This document shows positions 33,501 through 45,490 of a DNA stretch of 64,000 nt, piece after piece (the stretch's first letter is position 1; every line of letters starts with the position of its first letter). A program made the translations under genes and the position numbers. The stretch is from Salvelinus alpinus (lineage: Eukaryota > Chordata > Actinopteri > Salmoniformes > Salmonidae), in contig NC_092100.1 of NCBI RefSeq assembly GCF_045679555.1, forward strand, positions 35,922,106 through 35,986,105, in the 5' to 3' direction. The notes under the pieces were generated by a model. That model did no database searches, was not told where the DNA came from, and saw only the letters and a list, made by a program, of their open reading frames with translations.

Positions 33501-34217
33501 CACAACCATTCAAAAGTTTGGGGTCACTTAGAAATGTCCATGATTTTGAAAGAAAAGCAAATTTTTTGTCCATTAAAATAACATCAAATTGATCAGAAAT
33601 ACAGTGTAGACATTGTTTATGTTGTAAATGACTATTGTAGCTGGAAACGGCTGATTTGTTATGGAATATCTACATAGGCGTACAGAGGCCCATTATCAGC
33701 AACCATCACGCCTGTGTTCCAATGGCACGTTGTGTTAGCTAACCCAAGTTTATAATTTTAAAAGGCTAATTGATCATTAGAAAACCCTTTTGCAATTATG
33801 TTAGCACAGCTGAAAACTGTTGTTCTGATTAAAGAAGCAATAAAACTGCCATTCTTTAGTCTAGTTGAGTATCTGGAGCATCAGCATTTATGGGTTCGAT
33901 TACAGGCTCAAAATGGCTAGAAACAAAGCACTTTCTTCTGAAACTCGTCAGTCTATTATTGTTCTGAGGAATGAAGACAAATTCCATGTGAAAAATTGCC
34001 AAGAAACTGAAGATCTCGTACAACGCTGTGTACTACTCCCTTCACAATACAGCGCAAACTGGCTCTAACCAGAATAGAAAGAGGAGTGGGAGGCACGGTA
34101 CACAATTGAGCAAGAGGACAAGTACAATAGAGTGTCTAGTTTGAGAAACAGACGTCTCACAAGTCCTCAACTGGCAGATTCACTAAAAAGTACCCGCAAA
34201 ACACCAGTCTCAACGTC

Positions 34218-37200
34218 AACACAAAATGGCGGCGGAAGAAATGGCAGCAGTTTTACGGGCACCCAACCAATTGTGCTACCATGTTTTTTTCACGTTATTT
34301 GTAACTTATTTTGTACATAATGTTTCTGCAACCATATCTTACGGCAAAAAAGAGCTTCTGGATATCATGACAGCGATCACTCACCTCGGATTAGACAAAG
34401 ATTTTTTCCACAACAAAGACGACGCACAAGACATTCTCCAAACACCCCACAGGACCGACATCCCCGTTATTTGCAAGAGGAAGCGACGTAGGTACAGAGG
34501 ACAAAGAGCCGGATGCCTGGTCAGGACCCGGCGAAGGCGACTGGGAAAGCTACCGTTACCGTCAATACTACTCGCCAACGTGCAATCATTGGACAATAAA
34601 TTAGACAAGGTACGATCACGAATATCCTACCAACGGGACATCAAAAATTGTAATATCCTATGTTTCACGGAATCGCGGCTGAATGACGACATGGATATTC
34701 AGCTAGCGGGATACACGGTGCACCGGCAAGATAGAACAGCACACTCCAGTAAGACGAGGGGGGGCGTTCTGTGCATATTTGTAAACAACAGCTGGTGCAC
34801 GAAATCTAAGGAAGTCTCTAGATTTTGCTCGCCTGAAGTAGAGTATATTGTGATAAATTGCAAGCCACACTACTTGCCTAGAGTTTTCAGCTATACTTTT
34901 CGTGGCTGTTTATTTACCACCACAGACAGATGCTGGCAATAAAACCGTACTCAGTCAGCTGTATAAGGAAATAAGCAAACAGGAAACCGCTCACCCAGAG
35001 GCGGCGCTCCTAGTGGCCAGAGACTTTAATGCAGGGAAACTTAAATCAGTTCTACCAAATTTCTATCAACATGTTAAATGTGCAACCAGAGGGGGAAAAA
35101 ATTCTAGATCACCTGTACTCCACACACAGAGACACGTACAAAGCTCTCCCTTGCCCTCCATTTGGTTAATCCGACCACAAGTCTATCCTCCTGATTCCTG
35201 CCTACAAGCAAAAATTAAAGCAGGAAGCACCAGTGACTCGGTCTATAAAAAAGTGGTCAGATGAAGCAGATGCTAAACTATAGGACTGTTTTGCTATCAC
35301 AGACTGGAACATGTTCCGGGATTCTTCCGATGGCATTGAGGAGTACACCACATCAGTCACTGGCTTTATCAATAAGTGCATTGAGGACGTCGTCCCCACA
35401 GTAACTGTACGTACATATCCCAACCAGAAGCCATGGATTACAGGCAACATTCGCACTGAGCTAAAGGGTAGAGCTGCCGCTTTCAAAGTGCGGGACTCTA
35501 ACCCGGGAAGCTTACAAGAAATCCTGCTATGCTGTAACGGTTTTCGTCGTCTGAAGAACAGGAATCGGACCAAAGCGCAGCGTGGTAAGTGTTCATGCTT
35601 TTTATTGAAACTGAACACTATAACAAAATAACAAAGTGAATAACCGAAACCGAAACAGTCCTGTCTGGTGCAAAAACCCTAAACAGAAAATAACTACCCA
35701 AAAGAACCATGTGGGAAAAAGCTACCTAAGTATGGTTCTCAATCAGAGACAACGATAGACAGCTGCCTCTGAGAACCACACCCGGCCAAACACAAAGAAA
35801 TACAAAACATAGAAAATGAACATAGAATGCCCACCCAAATCACACCCTGACCAAACCAAAATAGAGACATAAAAAGATCACTACGGTCAGGGCGTGACAT
35901 TAAGGTGCGGGACTCTAACCCGGAAGCTTACAAGAAATCGTGCTATGCCCTGCGACGAACCATCAAACAGGCAAAGCGTCAATACAGGGCTAAGCTTGAA
36001 TCATACTACACCGGCTTCGACGCTCGTCTTATGTGGCAGTGCTTGCAAACTATTACAGACTACAAAGGGAAGTACAGCCGCGAGCTGCCCAGTGACACGA
36101 GCCTACCAGATGAGCTAAATCACTTCTATGCTCGCATCGAGGCAAGCAACATTGAGGCATGCATGAGAGCATCAGCTGTTCCGGACGACTGCGTGATCAC
36201 GCTCTCCGTAGCCGACATGAGTAAAACCTTTAAACAGGTCAACATACACAAGGCTGCGGGGCCAGACGGATTACCAGGACGTGTGCTGACCAACTGGCAG
36301 GTGTCTTCACTGACATTTTCAACATGTCCCTGATTGAGTCTGTAATACCAACATGTTTCAAGCAGACCACCATAGTCCCTGTGCCCAAGAACACAAAGGC
36401 AACCTGCCTAAATGACTACAGACCCGTAGCACTCACGTCCGTAGCCATGAAGTGCTTTGAAAGGCTGGTAATGGCTCACATCAACACCCGTATCCCAGAA
36501 ACCCTAAACCCACTCCAATTTGCATACCGCCCAAACAGATCCACAGATGATACAATCTCTATTGCACTCCACACTGCCCTTTCCCACCTGGACAAAAGGA
36601 ACACTTATGTGAGAATGCTATTCATTGACTACAGCTCAGCGTTCAACACCATAGTACACTCAAAGCTCATCACTAAGCTAAGGATCCTGTGACTAAACAC
36701 CTCTCTCTGCAACTGGATCCTGGACTTCCTGACGGGCCGCCCCCAGGTGGTGAGTGTAGGTAGCAACACATCTCCCACGCTGATCCTCAACACTGGAGCT
36801 CCACAGGGGTGCGTACTCAGTCCCCTCCTATACTCCCTGTTCACCCACGACTGCATGGCCAGGCACGACTCCAACACCATCATTAAGTTTGCAGACGACA
36901 CAACAGTGGTAGGCCTGATCACAGACAACGACGAGACAGCCTATAGGGAGGTCAGAGACCTGGCCGTGTCGTGCCAGAATAACAACCTATCCCTCAACGT
37001 AGCCAAGACTAACGAGATGATTGTGGACTACAGGAAAAGGAGGACTGAGCACGCCCCAATTCTCATCGACGGGGCTGTAGTGGAGCAGGTTGAGAGCTTC
37101 AAGTTCCTCGGTATCCACATCAACAACAAACTAGAATGGTCCAAACACACCAAGACAGTCGTGAAGAGGGCATGACAAAGCCCATTCCCCCTCAGGAAAC

Positions 37201-38062
37201 TAAAAAGATTTGGCATAGGTTCTGAGATCCTCAAAAGGTTCTACAGCTGCAACATCGAGAGCATCCTGACTGGTTGCATCACTGCCTGGTACGGCAATTG
37301 CTCGGCCTCTGACCGCAAGGCACTACAGAGGGTAGTGCGTACGGCCCAGTACATCACAGGTGCTAAGCTGCCTGCCATCCAGGACCTCTACACCAGGCGG
37401 TGTCAGAGGAAGGCCCTAAAAATTGTCAAAGACCCCAGCCACCCCAGTCATAGACTGTTCTCTCTACTACCACATGGCAAGCGGTACCGGAGTGCCAAGT
37501 CTAGGACAAAAAGGCTTCTCAACAGTTTTTACCCCCAAGCCATAAGACTCCTGAACAGGTAATCAAATGGCTACCCGGACTATTTGCATTGTGTGCCCCC
37601 CCCAAACCCTCTTTTTACGCTGCTGCTACTCTGTTTATCATATATGCATAGTCACTTTAACTATACATTCATGTACATACTACATCAATTGGGCCGACCA
37701 ACCAGTGCTCCCGCACATTGGCTAACCGGGCTATCTGCATTGTGTCCCACCCAGCACCCGCCAACCCCTTTTACACTACTGCTACTCTCTGTTCATCATA
37801 TATGCATAGTCACTTTAACCATATCTACATGTACATACTACCTCAATCAGTCTGACTAACCGGTGTGTTTGTAGCCTCGCTACTTTTATAGCCTCGCTAC
37901 TGTATATAGCCTGTCTTTTTACTGTCGTTTTATTTCCTTACTTACCTATTGTTCACCTAACACCTTTTTTGCACTATTGGTTAGAGCCTGTAAGTAAGCA
38001 TTTCACTGTAAGGTCTACACCTGTTGTATTCGGCGCAAGTGACAAATAAACTTTGATTTGAA
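34218..38062 (+). mobile_element. L2-like LINE, near full length but broken
   Basis: An N-terminal region with an APE-type endonuclease is readable from 34226: LPSILLANVQSLDNKLDKVR (34555), ILCFTESRLNDDMDIQLAGY and TRGGVLCIFVNNSW. Reverse transcriptase follows from about 36230: [34 protein letters not shown] (36620), [20 protein letters not shown] (36798), and [10 protein letters not shown] (about 36888, intact FADD box). The 3' end is CTGTAAGTAAGCATTTCACT ... AATAAACTTTGATTTG. Frame changes near 34890, 35260 and 36680, plus an insertion at 35533-35899, make it inactive. L2/CR1-group assignment is from motif memory. Confidence 0.88.
35533..35899. mobile_element. 367-bp insertion with TG...CA ends (solo-LTR-like)
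   Basis: The insertion begins TGTAACGG and ends GGGCGTGACA, the form of an LTR, and has no coding content. LINE sequence occurs on both sides, and 48 bases are present twice: 35485-35532 and 35902-35948. Such long flanking copies are not the 4-6 bp expected for a simple LTR insertion. Confidence 0.6.
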
Positions 38063-38997
38063 CAGTGAAGAGGCGACTCCGGGATGCTGGCCTTCTAGGC
38101 ACAGTTCCTCTGTCCAGTGTCTGTGTTCTTTTGCCCATTTTAATCTTTACTCTTTATTGGCCAGTCTGAGATATGGCTTTTTCTTTGCAACTCTGCCTAG
38201 AAGGCCAGCATCCCGGATTCACCTCTTGACTGTTGAGACTGGTGTTTTGCGAGTACTAACAGTTTTCAGCTGTGCTAACATAATTGCACGAGGGTTTTTT
38301 AATGATCAATTAGACTTTTAAAAGGATAAACTTGGATTAGCTAACACAATGTGTCATTGGAACACAGGAGTGACGGTTGCTGATAATGGGCCTCTGTAGA
38401 TATTCCATAAATCAGCCCTTTCCAGCTACAATAGTCATTTACAACATTAACAATGTCTACTGTATTTCTGATTCATTTGATGTTATTTTAATGGACAACA
38501 AATTAGCTTTTCTTTCAAAAACAAGGACATTTCTAAGTGACCCCAAACTTTTGAATGGTAGTGTATATATTTTTTGTTGTTGAGAAAGATCATTTGAAAA
38601 ATAAAATATTGAGTACATTTATTTATTGGTTTCTTTTCATTTTGAAAATATAATGAATTAAAGATTATTTGTTCATGTAAAAATTGTAATTCACCGATTT
38701 TAAGGTTGTGTCATTAGATTTCCGGTGGGGTAGGGAGAAATTTGCACTACAAAAATGGGGTTCCCAGAAGTTCTGGCTGAAATAAAATGGGGTCCCGGCT
38801 GAAAAGCATTGAATACCACTGGGCTAGAGACTATTTCTGGACTGGACCATAGCTGTGTCCTGTGGTAACTTGGCCTTGATGGGGGCCATGCTGAGGGCCT
38901 AAGGGGTAGTGGATGGGAATAGGGATTGTTTCTGGACCGGACCACAGTCGAGTGAGTCCTGCCTGGGGTCACATCTTGGCCTTGAGAGGGACCATAC

Positions 38998-39348
38998 TGA
39001 AACTATGAGCACATCGAAGCCTATACGGAAGTAGATCTCACAGTACTTGGCCACAGCCTGGGGTCGCGACCCCAACCAGGGAAGCATTAGCATTGGTTGG
39101 GCCTGGGGTAATGGCTGGTGGGGTACATGCTGCATCGTTCAGGGCAGACAGAGAGCCAATGGGAGGCCCAGGTGAAGGTTTAGGTGACGCTGTCTCGTTC
39201 AGGTACAAGGTGATGGTCTTGCTGATGCGGTGAGCTGTGACCCCACGGAATAGCATGGTGACAGCAAGATGGGACAGTGAGCGCTGAGTTAGGAAGCCTG
39301 TAGGGGGTGCTGGCAGTGCAATAAGGCAGCTGTGGTAAAGGCGTTGGT
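38998..39348 (-). pseudogene. TMEM53-like (DUF829) gene remnant, one large exon
   Basis: On the - strand, after a good acceptor (TTTTCCCCTTCCAG, exon from 39348), an ATG in good context at about 39259 reads MLFRGVTAHRISKTITLYLN. One frame change later (between about 39180 and 39110) comes PMLMLPWLGSRPQAVAKYCE followed by IYFRIGFDVLIVS, ending at a donor-like GTATGG (GT at 38997-38996). The pattern LLPWLG....KY..IY...GFDVL matches the start of the DUF829 domain of TMEM53-family proteins (human: [20 protein letters not shown]). Later exons were not found, and the LINE-bearing Tc1 occupies the downstream side. It is probably a dead copy. The family call is from memory of the motif. Confidence 0.5.
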
Positions 39349-39659
39349 CTGGAAGGGGAAAATAATGAGAAATTGAAAAATTATATTTTATAGACAGATT
39401 TGCTCTATAAACATAATGTAACATTATAGATATCTAGTACTTCTATTGTATTGTAATTTGACCATAGTCAATTATTTATTCATTCAGTTATTTATGTGTT
39501 AATTAATTGCAAGCTAGCCTATTGACAACTATGAGGTTGTTCTAGCTCTAGCAGTCGGACCCCTGACTTTCTCAAGGGCACACTGCATGTGCAAACATAG
39601 CTGCTTTTAGCAACGCTGTATTGCCACACTAGTGTTGCAAAAAAAAACGAACAGTCTGC

Positions 39660-40078
39660 TGAAAGCCAGTAGTTAAATATCGAAAATGTCAGTTTACTCT
39701 ACAGGTAGTCTGGACAGTTGGTCCTTCTGCAGGTGGAAATGTATACCCACAGGAACATTTTATTAAACAGACTTCAAACCGTGGGTCCCTGTGTGTGGCT
39801 ATCACGATTTGTTAACTCATCACCTAAGACATGCAGTGCACAAGACAGTACATGCAAGCAATGCATACATAATAACCGTGACCCTCAGGTGTTAATTTTT
39901 TACTCATGTGCCAGATGATAAAAATGTCAACAGCGGTACCAGCTTTCTAAAAAGTAATCGTAAATAATAGCTACTTTCCTGCAGATATTTTGTCTCCAAT
40001 TTCCACCAGCAGAAGGACCAACCGCACAGACATGCGGTAGAGTAAAATGTATTTGTACTCAATATTCTGGCTTGTAAA
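39660..40078. repeat. MITE with long imperfect terminal inverted repeats
   Basis: Left arm: AAGCCAGTAGTTAAATATCG to GTTGGTCCTTCTGCAGGTGG. Right arm, as its reverse complement: CCACCAGCAGAAGGACCAAC to AATATTCTGGCTT. The arms are about 75-80 bases, the whole about 415 bp, and no coding frame is present. It would lie in the intron of the TMEM53-like remnant if the 40.7-kb exon belongs to that gene. Confidence 0.7.
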
Positions 40079-40970
40079 TTACCTTTCCACGTTTTTGTAG
40101 TGCTTAGTTTCAGACTGTGTAACTAGCCTAGGAAGCCGATGGTGGCCGCTAGATCTGCACTATCGTCTAGGTTTGATATGCCCAGTCGGTAACATACTTG
40201 TGTCCCCCGTGGACCGGCTCGTACCTAAAGCATCCTCCATTCAGGCTGCAAAAGCATAATTTTCCTCCGTAACTAGCTTTAATGGCAGTCAGTTGGGGAA
40301 AAAAATTGAAAATGTGTGCCGTCTCAATAAAACACAATTTTCCACAACCATTTTCGGGCAACATAGGATGTTGCACACTGATAATATCAATACAAAAAGA
40401 TGCTAGGTTAATTGGTAATCATTACACATTTTTAAAAGGCATATTAACGGGCAATTAGTGAGCAAGATTAATTCAATAACTCAAAAACATGATCTGTCGA
40501 AACTGGCATAATTAACGTTAACTAGCTATTTTACCGCAAGTAAACAATTCCAATCACTTAGCTAGCTAGCTACTCAATTTTTTCGTGGTCGACAGGACCT
40601 AGCTAAATTCTGATGTTGCTAATGGTTTAATATCAAATCCTGTATTGACACATCAAAACATTGGAAGGCTGCTAACTAGCTAGCTATCATATGAGAACAT
40701 TCCTTACCTGTGAAAATGCTTCACTCACAAAACGCTTCAGCGACTAGTATTTTGCCAGCAGCATAAATGACGTCACGTTAATATGTAATGACGAAACCTT
40801 GCAATGTGGATAACTCATTCAAAAGATATGGAATTTTAATCAATGGCCACTTTTATTGTGTCAACAAGAAAGGCAATGAGTAATTTATGAAAACAAATAA
40901 AACATATGATTTGACTTTTTTTTTAAAGACCAATAATGAAAAAATACTATGTTGACACTGGTATGTTGAG
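40079..40970. other. Intergenic, mostly unrecognised; holds the CRE candidate
   Basis: AT-rich sequence with GCTAGC-type short repeats. Apart from the CRE/exon candidate at 40708-40775 I recognise nothing. Confidence 0.4.
40708..40775 (-). promoter_or_regulatory. CRE palindrome and possible non-coding first exon
   Basis: TGACGTCA, the full cAMP-response element, is at 40768-40775. Downstream on the - strand the sequence ends at TTTTCACAG|GTAAGGAA (GT at 40707-40706), a strong donor. The exon's only ATG soon meets a stop, so it would be leader. It may be the first exon of the TMEM53-like gene whose coding exon begins at 39348. Confidence 0.35.
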
Positions 40971-40974
40971 AATA

Positions 40975-41572
40975 TTGGGTTGTAGAGATAACTTTTTCAC
41001 CTGTCTGAGCTAAAGTGGGGTGGGAAATAGTCAGTAGGGTCTCTAATAACCAAATATGGTTACTTTTTGGGGGGGACTGTCACACAGCCTGCTGTTGTCT
41101 TTTCACTCTGCCCCCACCATAGCCCCCAATGCATTACACTGTAATAGACTGTACATAGGATACATTTGGGCTTGTAGAGATAACTTTTCTACCTGTCTCA
41201 GCTAAAGTGGAGTGGGAAATGCTCAGTCTCAGCTGAGACAGGTAGAAAAGTTATCTCTACAAGCCAGTATGTATACCATGTACAGTCTATTACAGTACAT
41301 TGCATTGGGGGCTATGGAGGGGGCGGAATGAAAAGCCAGCAAATCAAATTGTATTTGTCACATACATGTGTTTAGCAGATGTTATTGCGGGTGTAGAGAA
41401 ATGCTTGTGTTTCTAGCTCCAACAATGAAAAGCCAGCAGCAGGCCGGGCGACACAGTCCCCCTCCAAAACTAACCATATTTGGTTAGTAGAGACCCAACT
41501 GAGTATTTCCCACCCCAGTCTATATGAGACAGGTAGTAACATTTTTTTCTCTACCACCCAATACTATAAGTA
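40975..41572. repeat. Large foldback (palindromic) repeat with an insertion in one arm
   Basis: The left arm (about 40984-41211) and right arm (about 41226-41560) are inverted copies. CTTGTAGAGATAACTTTTCT at 41170 faces AGAAAAGTTATCTCTACAAG at 41246. AGCCCCCAATGCATTACACT faces its complement at 41297-41315. ACCAAATATGGTTA faces TAACCATATTTGGT. The right arm is interrupted at 41342-41423. Confidence 0.85.
41342..41423 (-). mobile_element. Short L2-like LINE tail insertion with 15-bp duplication
   Basis: 82 bases resembling the reverse complement of the L2-like 3' tail (AATCAAATTGTATTTGTCAC). They are flanked by AATGAAAAGCCAGCA at 41327-41341 and again at 41424-41438, a target duplication typical of LINE-type integration. 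Confidence 0.85.
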
Positions 41573-41865
41573 TTCTATATATACTGTGTATTGCAATGGA
41601 GTGGGTGGAGTAAGGAGTCACCAGTACTAAATCCGTTAAATCCATTGCCCAGCACAAAAGACCAATTTAAGTTTAGCAGACTCTATTGAGTAATTCCAAC
41701 AACATATATTTGTATTTATTAAACGTTTTTCTTTAAATATAGCCTACACAATACCTTTCAACATACCAGCATCTGTGTAAAGTTAGAATATAAATGCTGG
41801 TATAAATAATACATCAAATTATGTATTTATTTTTTCAAAGGCGGTTGCAATGTTGGGAAAACAGT
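41573..41865. other. AT-rich spacer; nothing recognised
   Basis: Short stretch between the foldback repeat and the next MITE. Confidence 0.4.
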
Positions 41866-42057
41866 TTCCCAACCCTGTTTCTTCGGTACCCCCAACAGTT
41901 CACTTTTTTATTGTAACCCTGGACAAGCACACCTGACTCAACTTGTCAACTAATCATCAGGCCCTCAATGAGTTGAATGAGGCGTGTTTGTCCACGGCTA
42001 CAATGAAAATGTGTGCTGTTGGTGGTACTCGAGGACCGGGGATGGGAAACACTGCAC
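41866..42057. repeat. Palindromic MITE, about 190 bp
   Basis: CAGTTTCCCAACCCTG at the left faces GGGGATGGGAAACACTG at the right. Inside, TGGACAAGCACACCTGACTC faces GAATGAGGCGTGTTTGTCCA. A familiar fish MITE of hAT style. No clear 8-bp duplication remains. Confidence 0.75.
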
Positions 42058-42197
42058 TAGAGTGCAAAGTTTAGCATGTCTTTGCAGGGGGACTCTTAGT
42101 TTGAAGAAAAAAATCCAGGAGAACGGTAACTCTTCAACGTGTGCCATGTCGCTACGCCCCAACGTCCACGAAGTACTCATTAGAGACAGTACTCATG

Positions 42198-42821
42198 CAG
42201 TGATGCCAATTTAGCAACTTTCCAGACTACCCTGGCAACTCTTTTTTCAAATAGCACCTAGCAACAAATGTAGCTACTTTTAAACATTTATTTTGAACTT
42301 TTAGCAACTTTTGAAAAGTGACTCAAACGCTAAAATGCACGCAATTTCCCTCTAAATGACACAAACACAATGTTCTCTGTCACACACTCAGTCACAACAC
42401 ACGTGCCTGGCTGCAAAAGTGCAATGTGAGTGACGTCTGCAGCATGCGCTCAACTCGTGCACAGGCAGCAGCAGGCCAGCAGCATTTTCAGCAAAACATT
42501 GTTGGCTGACTGCAGCAGCAGTACGAGTTCGACGAGCCAAACCCAATGAATATAGTTGGTCACGAATGTTTGATCTCGAACAGAACTTACAACATCAATC
42601 AACATGTCTCAATCAAAATTGTACAGAAAAGTACCTGAACAAATGTCAAATCATATTTTTTGCCGATCTGGCCAGTCAATTTGAGTAACGTTATTGTGTA
42701 TTCAACGTAATGACGCACTTTTACCTTATCACGCAATGACATCACAACGTCATTTAATAACTTTTAGCAACAAATCAACCTGCCTCTAGCAACTTCCCCT
42801 GAAAATTAGTTGGCAACACTG
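42198..42821. mobile_element. hAT-type non-autonomous element with perfect 8-bp duplication
   Basis: CAGTGATGCCAATTTAGCAA at the left and AGTTGGCAACACTG at the right are inverted ends. TACTCATG is present on both sides (42190-42197 and 42822-42829). 624 bp, non-coding. Confidence 0.88.
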
Positions 42822-42829
42822 TACTCATG

Positions 42830-43555
42830 TCACAAGCTGGTGAAATCGTTCCTATGATCGTTAGGTCATTTAAACAACAGCTAAATAAACACTTTTGAGC
42901 ACTCTAATTTTATCCAAACAAAGACCATTTTATTTTCATTGAATAAGGTTTCATAACTTAATTCTGAAGAGTTGATAACGGTTTCATTTTAGAGTGTCGT
43001 CAACACTTTAGTGATAGTCCCTTGTATTTTTAACGCGTCCTTTACTGTAAATGTGTGTTATTTTGAAGACCGAATTATTTTTCGGAGTGAGCGAAAACGC
43101 GTGTATCTTTTAATTCCTTAAGACAATTGGAAGGCTGTGCTTTTGTCAAGGAGAAACATCTGTAGATGAATGCATTGTTGTGACTTTTCTTTTGTGAATT
43201 CTGAATTGAAGAACTTGAAAGTTGAGGACCCAAATGGAAATACATAACGTTTGTAATTATTTATTATGTTTTTATCCTCGATCATTTTAACGTGTGTGTG
43301 TGTTATTTTCTCATAGTTGAAACAACCATGTGTTTTAAGAGTATTTAATTAATTCAATATGGCTGTTACAGTATGCTCTGCAGCTTATGCTGCAATTCTC
43401 ATTGCCAGATATGAGCTGGCCTATATCTCTCTAACATGCAAATCATGCAGCCTTTCTGACTCACACACATAGAACACATTGGGCCCCCAGTTTGGACAAC
43501 TCATCCCCTGTCAGGCCTGACTCAGCAGCCATGCAGGCAGACGGTGTATGCGCGC
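42830..43555. other. Intergenic; nothing recognised
   Basis: AT-rich with short random frames. Confidence 0.4.
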
Positions 43556-43740
43556 TCAGGCGTGATGTGTGTGTGCTTGATGTCTGTGTGCGCATGTGCG
43601 TGTATGCGTGGTGTGTGTATGTGTGTGCGTGGTGTGTATGTGCATGTAGTTGTGTATGCGTGTTAGAGTGTTCCCGAGTGTGTGTTTCTGTGCAAGCTTG
43701 TGTGTGAGTGTTCTCCTGTGTATAAGTGTGTGTAGGTACT
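43556..43740. repeat. TG-rich microsatellite-like tract
   Basis: Alternating GTGTGTATGCGTG-type sequence on the + strand. It keeps frames open on both strands (Cys/Val-rich or His/Thr-rich), which I treat as artefacts. Confidence 0.85.
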
Positions 43741-45225
43741 TTTTTGGGGGGTTGGCCATGCCCAACGCTGAGGTCATGTGTTTGGTCAGTCATTGTTCCT
43801 CTCCTTACACCCTTAGTTCCGGCTGGTTGGTGCCTCCTGTGTGGTCATCACTCCGAGTGTCAGTCGGCTCTGGTGTGGATCTCCTAACCCCCTACAGCAG
43901 GGCTGGCCAACTGTTGTGTGAAACCTGAAGACTGGTGTTTGGTCCCAGAGCTTCAGCTCAGCTGGCTAACACAGTTTTGAGTGGTACAGAACACCCCTGG
44001 TTTAATGCCTGGTAAGTTTTTTACCCCAGGTGACTACCCTGTACTCTGTGACCCTCCACCCCTAGGCTTACCCCATTGTGAGCAGGTCCTGTTTACTGTT
44101 ATTGATCCATCATTGATCCATCATCAAGTATTGGGCCTCTCTCTGGTTATGGATCATTAACTCTGCTGTTTCCCAGAGACAGATAATGCCTCAATCCTGA
44201 AACCAAACTATCTCATTCTACACCGATGGCTGTCTTCCTGCCGGCCTGTGTGTCTGTTTGATGTTCCCCAGGTATATAAATAGGTCAGGGACGAGCTACT
44301 CTACAGTGTCTACAGGAATAAATAAGAGCTTTCTGTTCTATCAGCGCAAACCTGCCTGATAGTCTGACCAACAGACAGGAGAGATGAAGGAGATATTGAT
44401 ACTGAAGACGATCCATTCATCATTGCTCTAAATCCAATTGATTTTTGGTCAGTATCAAAAAAAAATACATACTGGAATACAATATCTCAATGCAGCTTTG
44501 TTATTGCTCTATGATACTGCATAGACAGTGGCTAGACGCATTGGTTCATGCTCTGTGAATGCACTGCTGTAATCAATGACGCTCACCCATAATCCAACCC
44601 CCAGTCAGTCGTATACTAGCAGAGCAGATCTATAATATACAGTAGATACAGTACAATGGCCAATATCATCCTATTCAACTCTGGTCAGTCAGAGTACAGA
44701 TTGAAGATGTACACAGATTAACAAGGTACAGTATGTGGATCAGTGTTTATTTTCAAGTATCCACAGAGGAATTAAATGAGGAGATGAGCCTGGACTTTAC
44801 CCCACAGGGAGATACAGTACTATATCTATCAGAGTCTGATGACATCAACATGTTGAGTAGAAGGAGACAGATAACGAGAGATAGATAGATGGTGTGATGA
44901 CAGGGCAGAGGACACACACCCCATAACAATATAAAACACCAGTTGTGCGTGCTAGGCTCACAAAGAAGTTACAAATTCCTTGTGATGTGTGTACCATAAA
45001 TTGTGACGTACTTTTAATTTGTAGTCACTTTTACACTGACTATTGCTTTTATGTAAAGTATCACAGAGAGGGTTGGTTTAAACTCAAGCCGCAAATTACA
45101 TCCAATACACTGTATTGATCTGATAGTTAATTCTATATGCACAGTGCCATCCTCCAATTAATGATTTATTCTCACTGACATGTGAATGTATGACCAGACC
45201 GCAATGATAAATAATTTACACAGTG
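43741..45225. other. Upstream flank of prrt4; nothing firm
   Basis: No exon or named repeat could be supported over this stretch. Short frames only. Confidence 0.4.
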
Positions 45226-45490
45226 AGGTGTATCCACGGGAACCATGCATTCCCGGCACACATCAGAAGAAGAGAGAAACTGAACGAGGGAGGGACGGAA
45301 AGAGAGGGGGAGAGTATGTGAATGATACTGAGAAGAGGAGTGAGCCTGTAACTCACACTCTCACACAGACAGACGGAGGGATCTATGTGGCAGCAGCGGA
45401 GGCAGCAGCAGTGTGGTGTGGGACAGAGGGGATTGTTGTTGCTTGGCTGAGCTGGGACCTGTCCTGTCTGATGGAGAGCAGAAGGATGCA
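45226..45490 (+). other. Possible prrt4 5' UTR exon
   Basis: A purine-rich stretch ends at a strong donor, GGATGCA|GTAAGTAC (GT at 45491-45492), in the right place and strand to precede the prrt4 coding exon, whose acceptor TTCTGCAG ends at 46377. The upstream limit and the transcription start are guesses. Confidence 0.35.

Larger units (their letters stand above)
33501..38563. mobile_element. Palindromic Tc1-family element split by a LINE
   Basis: The ends CACAACCATTCAAAAGTTTG and AAACTTTTGAATGGTAGTG are inverted, with TA on both sides (33499-33500 and 38564-38565). The two halves (33501-34217 and 38063-38563) are inverted copies over several hundred bases. For example GCACAGCTGAAAAC near 33810 faces GTTTTCAGCTGTGC near 38265. 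The left half also retains transposase N-terminal codons (MARNKALSSETRQSIIVLRN, 33913). The LINE insertion separates AGTCTCAACGTCAACA from GTGAAGAGGCGACT, which adjoin in intact copies as I remember them. Confidence 0.85.

Noticed and set aside
34226-34942. 238-codon frame as a host gene
   Set aside because: It is the endonuclease part of the L2-like LINE (LANVQSLDNKLD, FTESRLNDDM) within a longer broken LINE.
43461-43793. His/Thr-rich and Cys/Val-rich frames
   Set aside because: They come from a TG-rich simple repeat.
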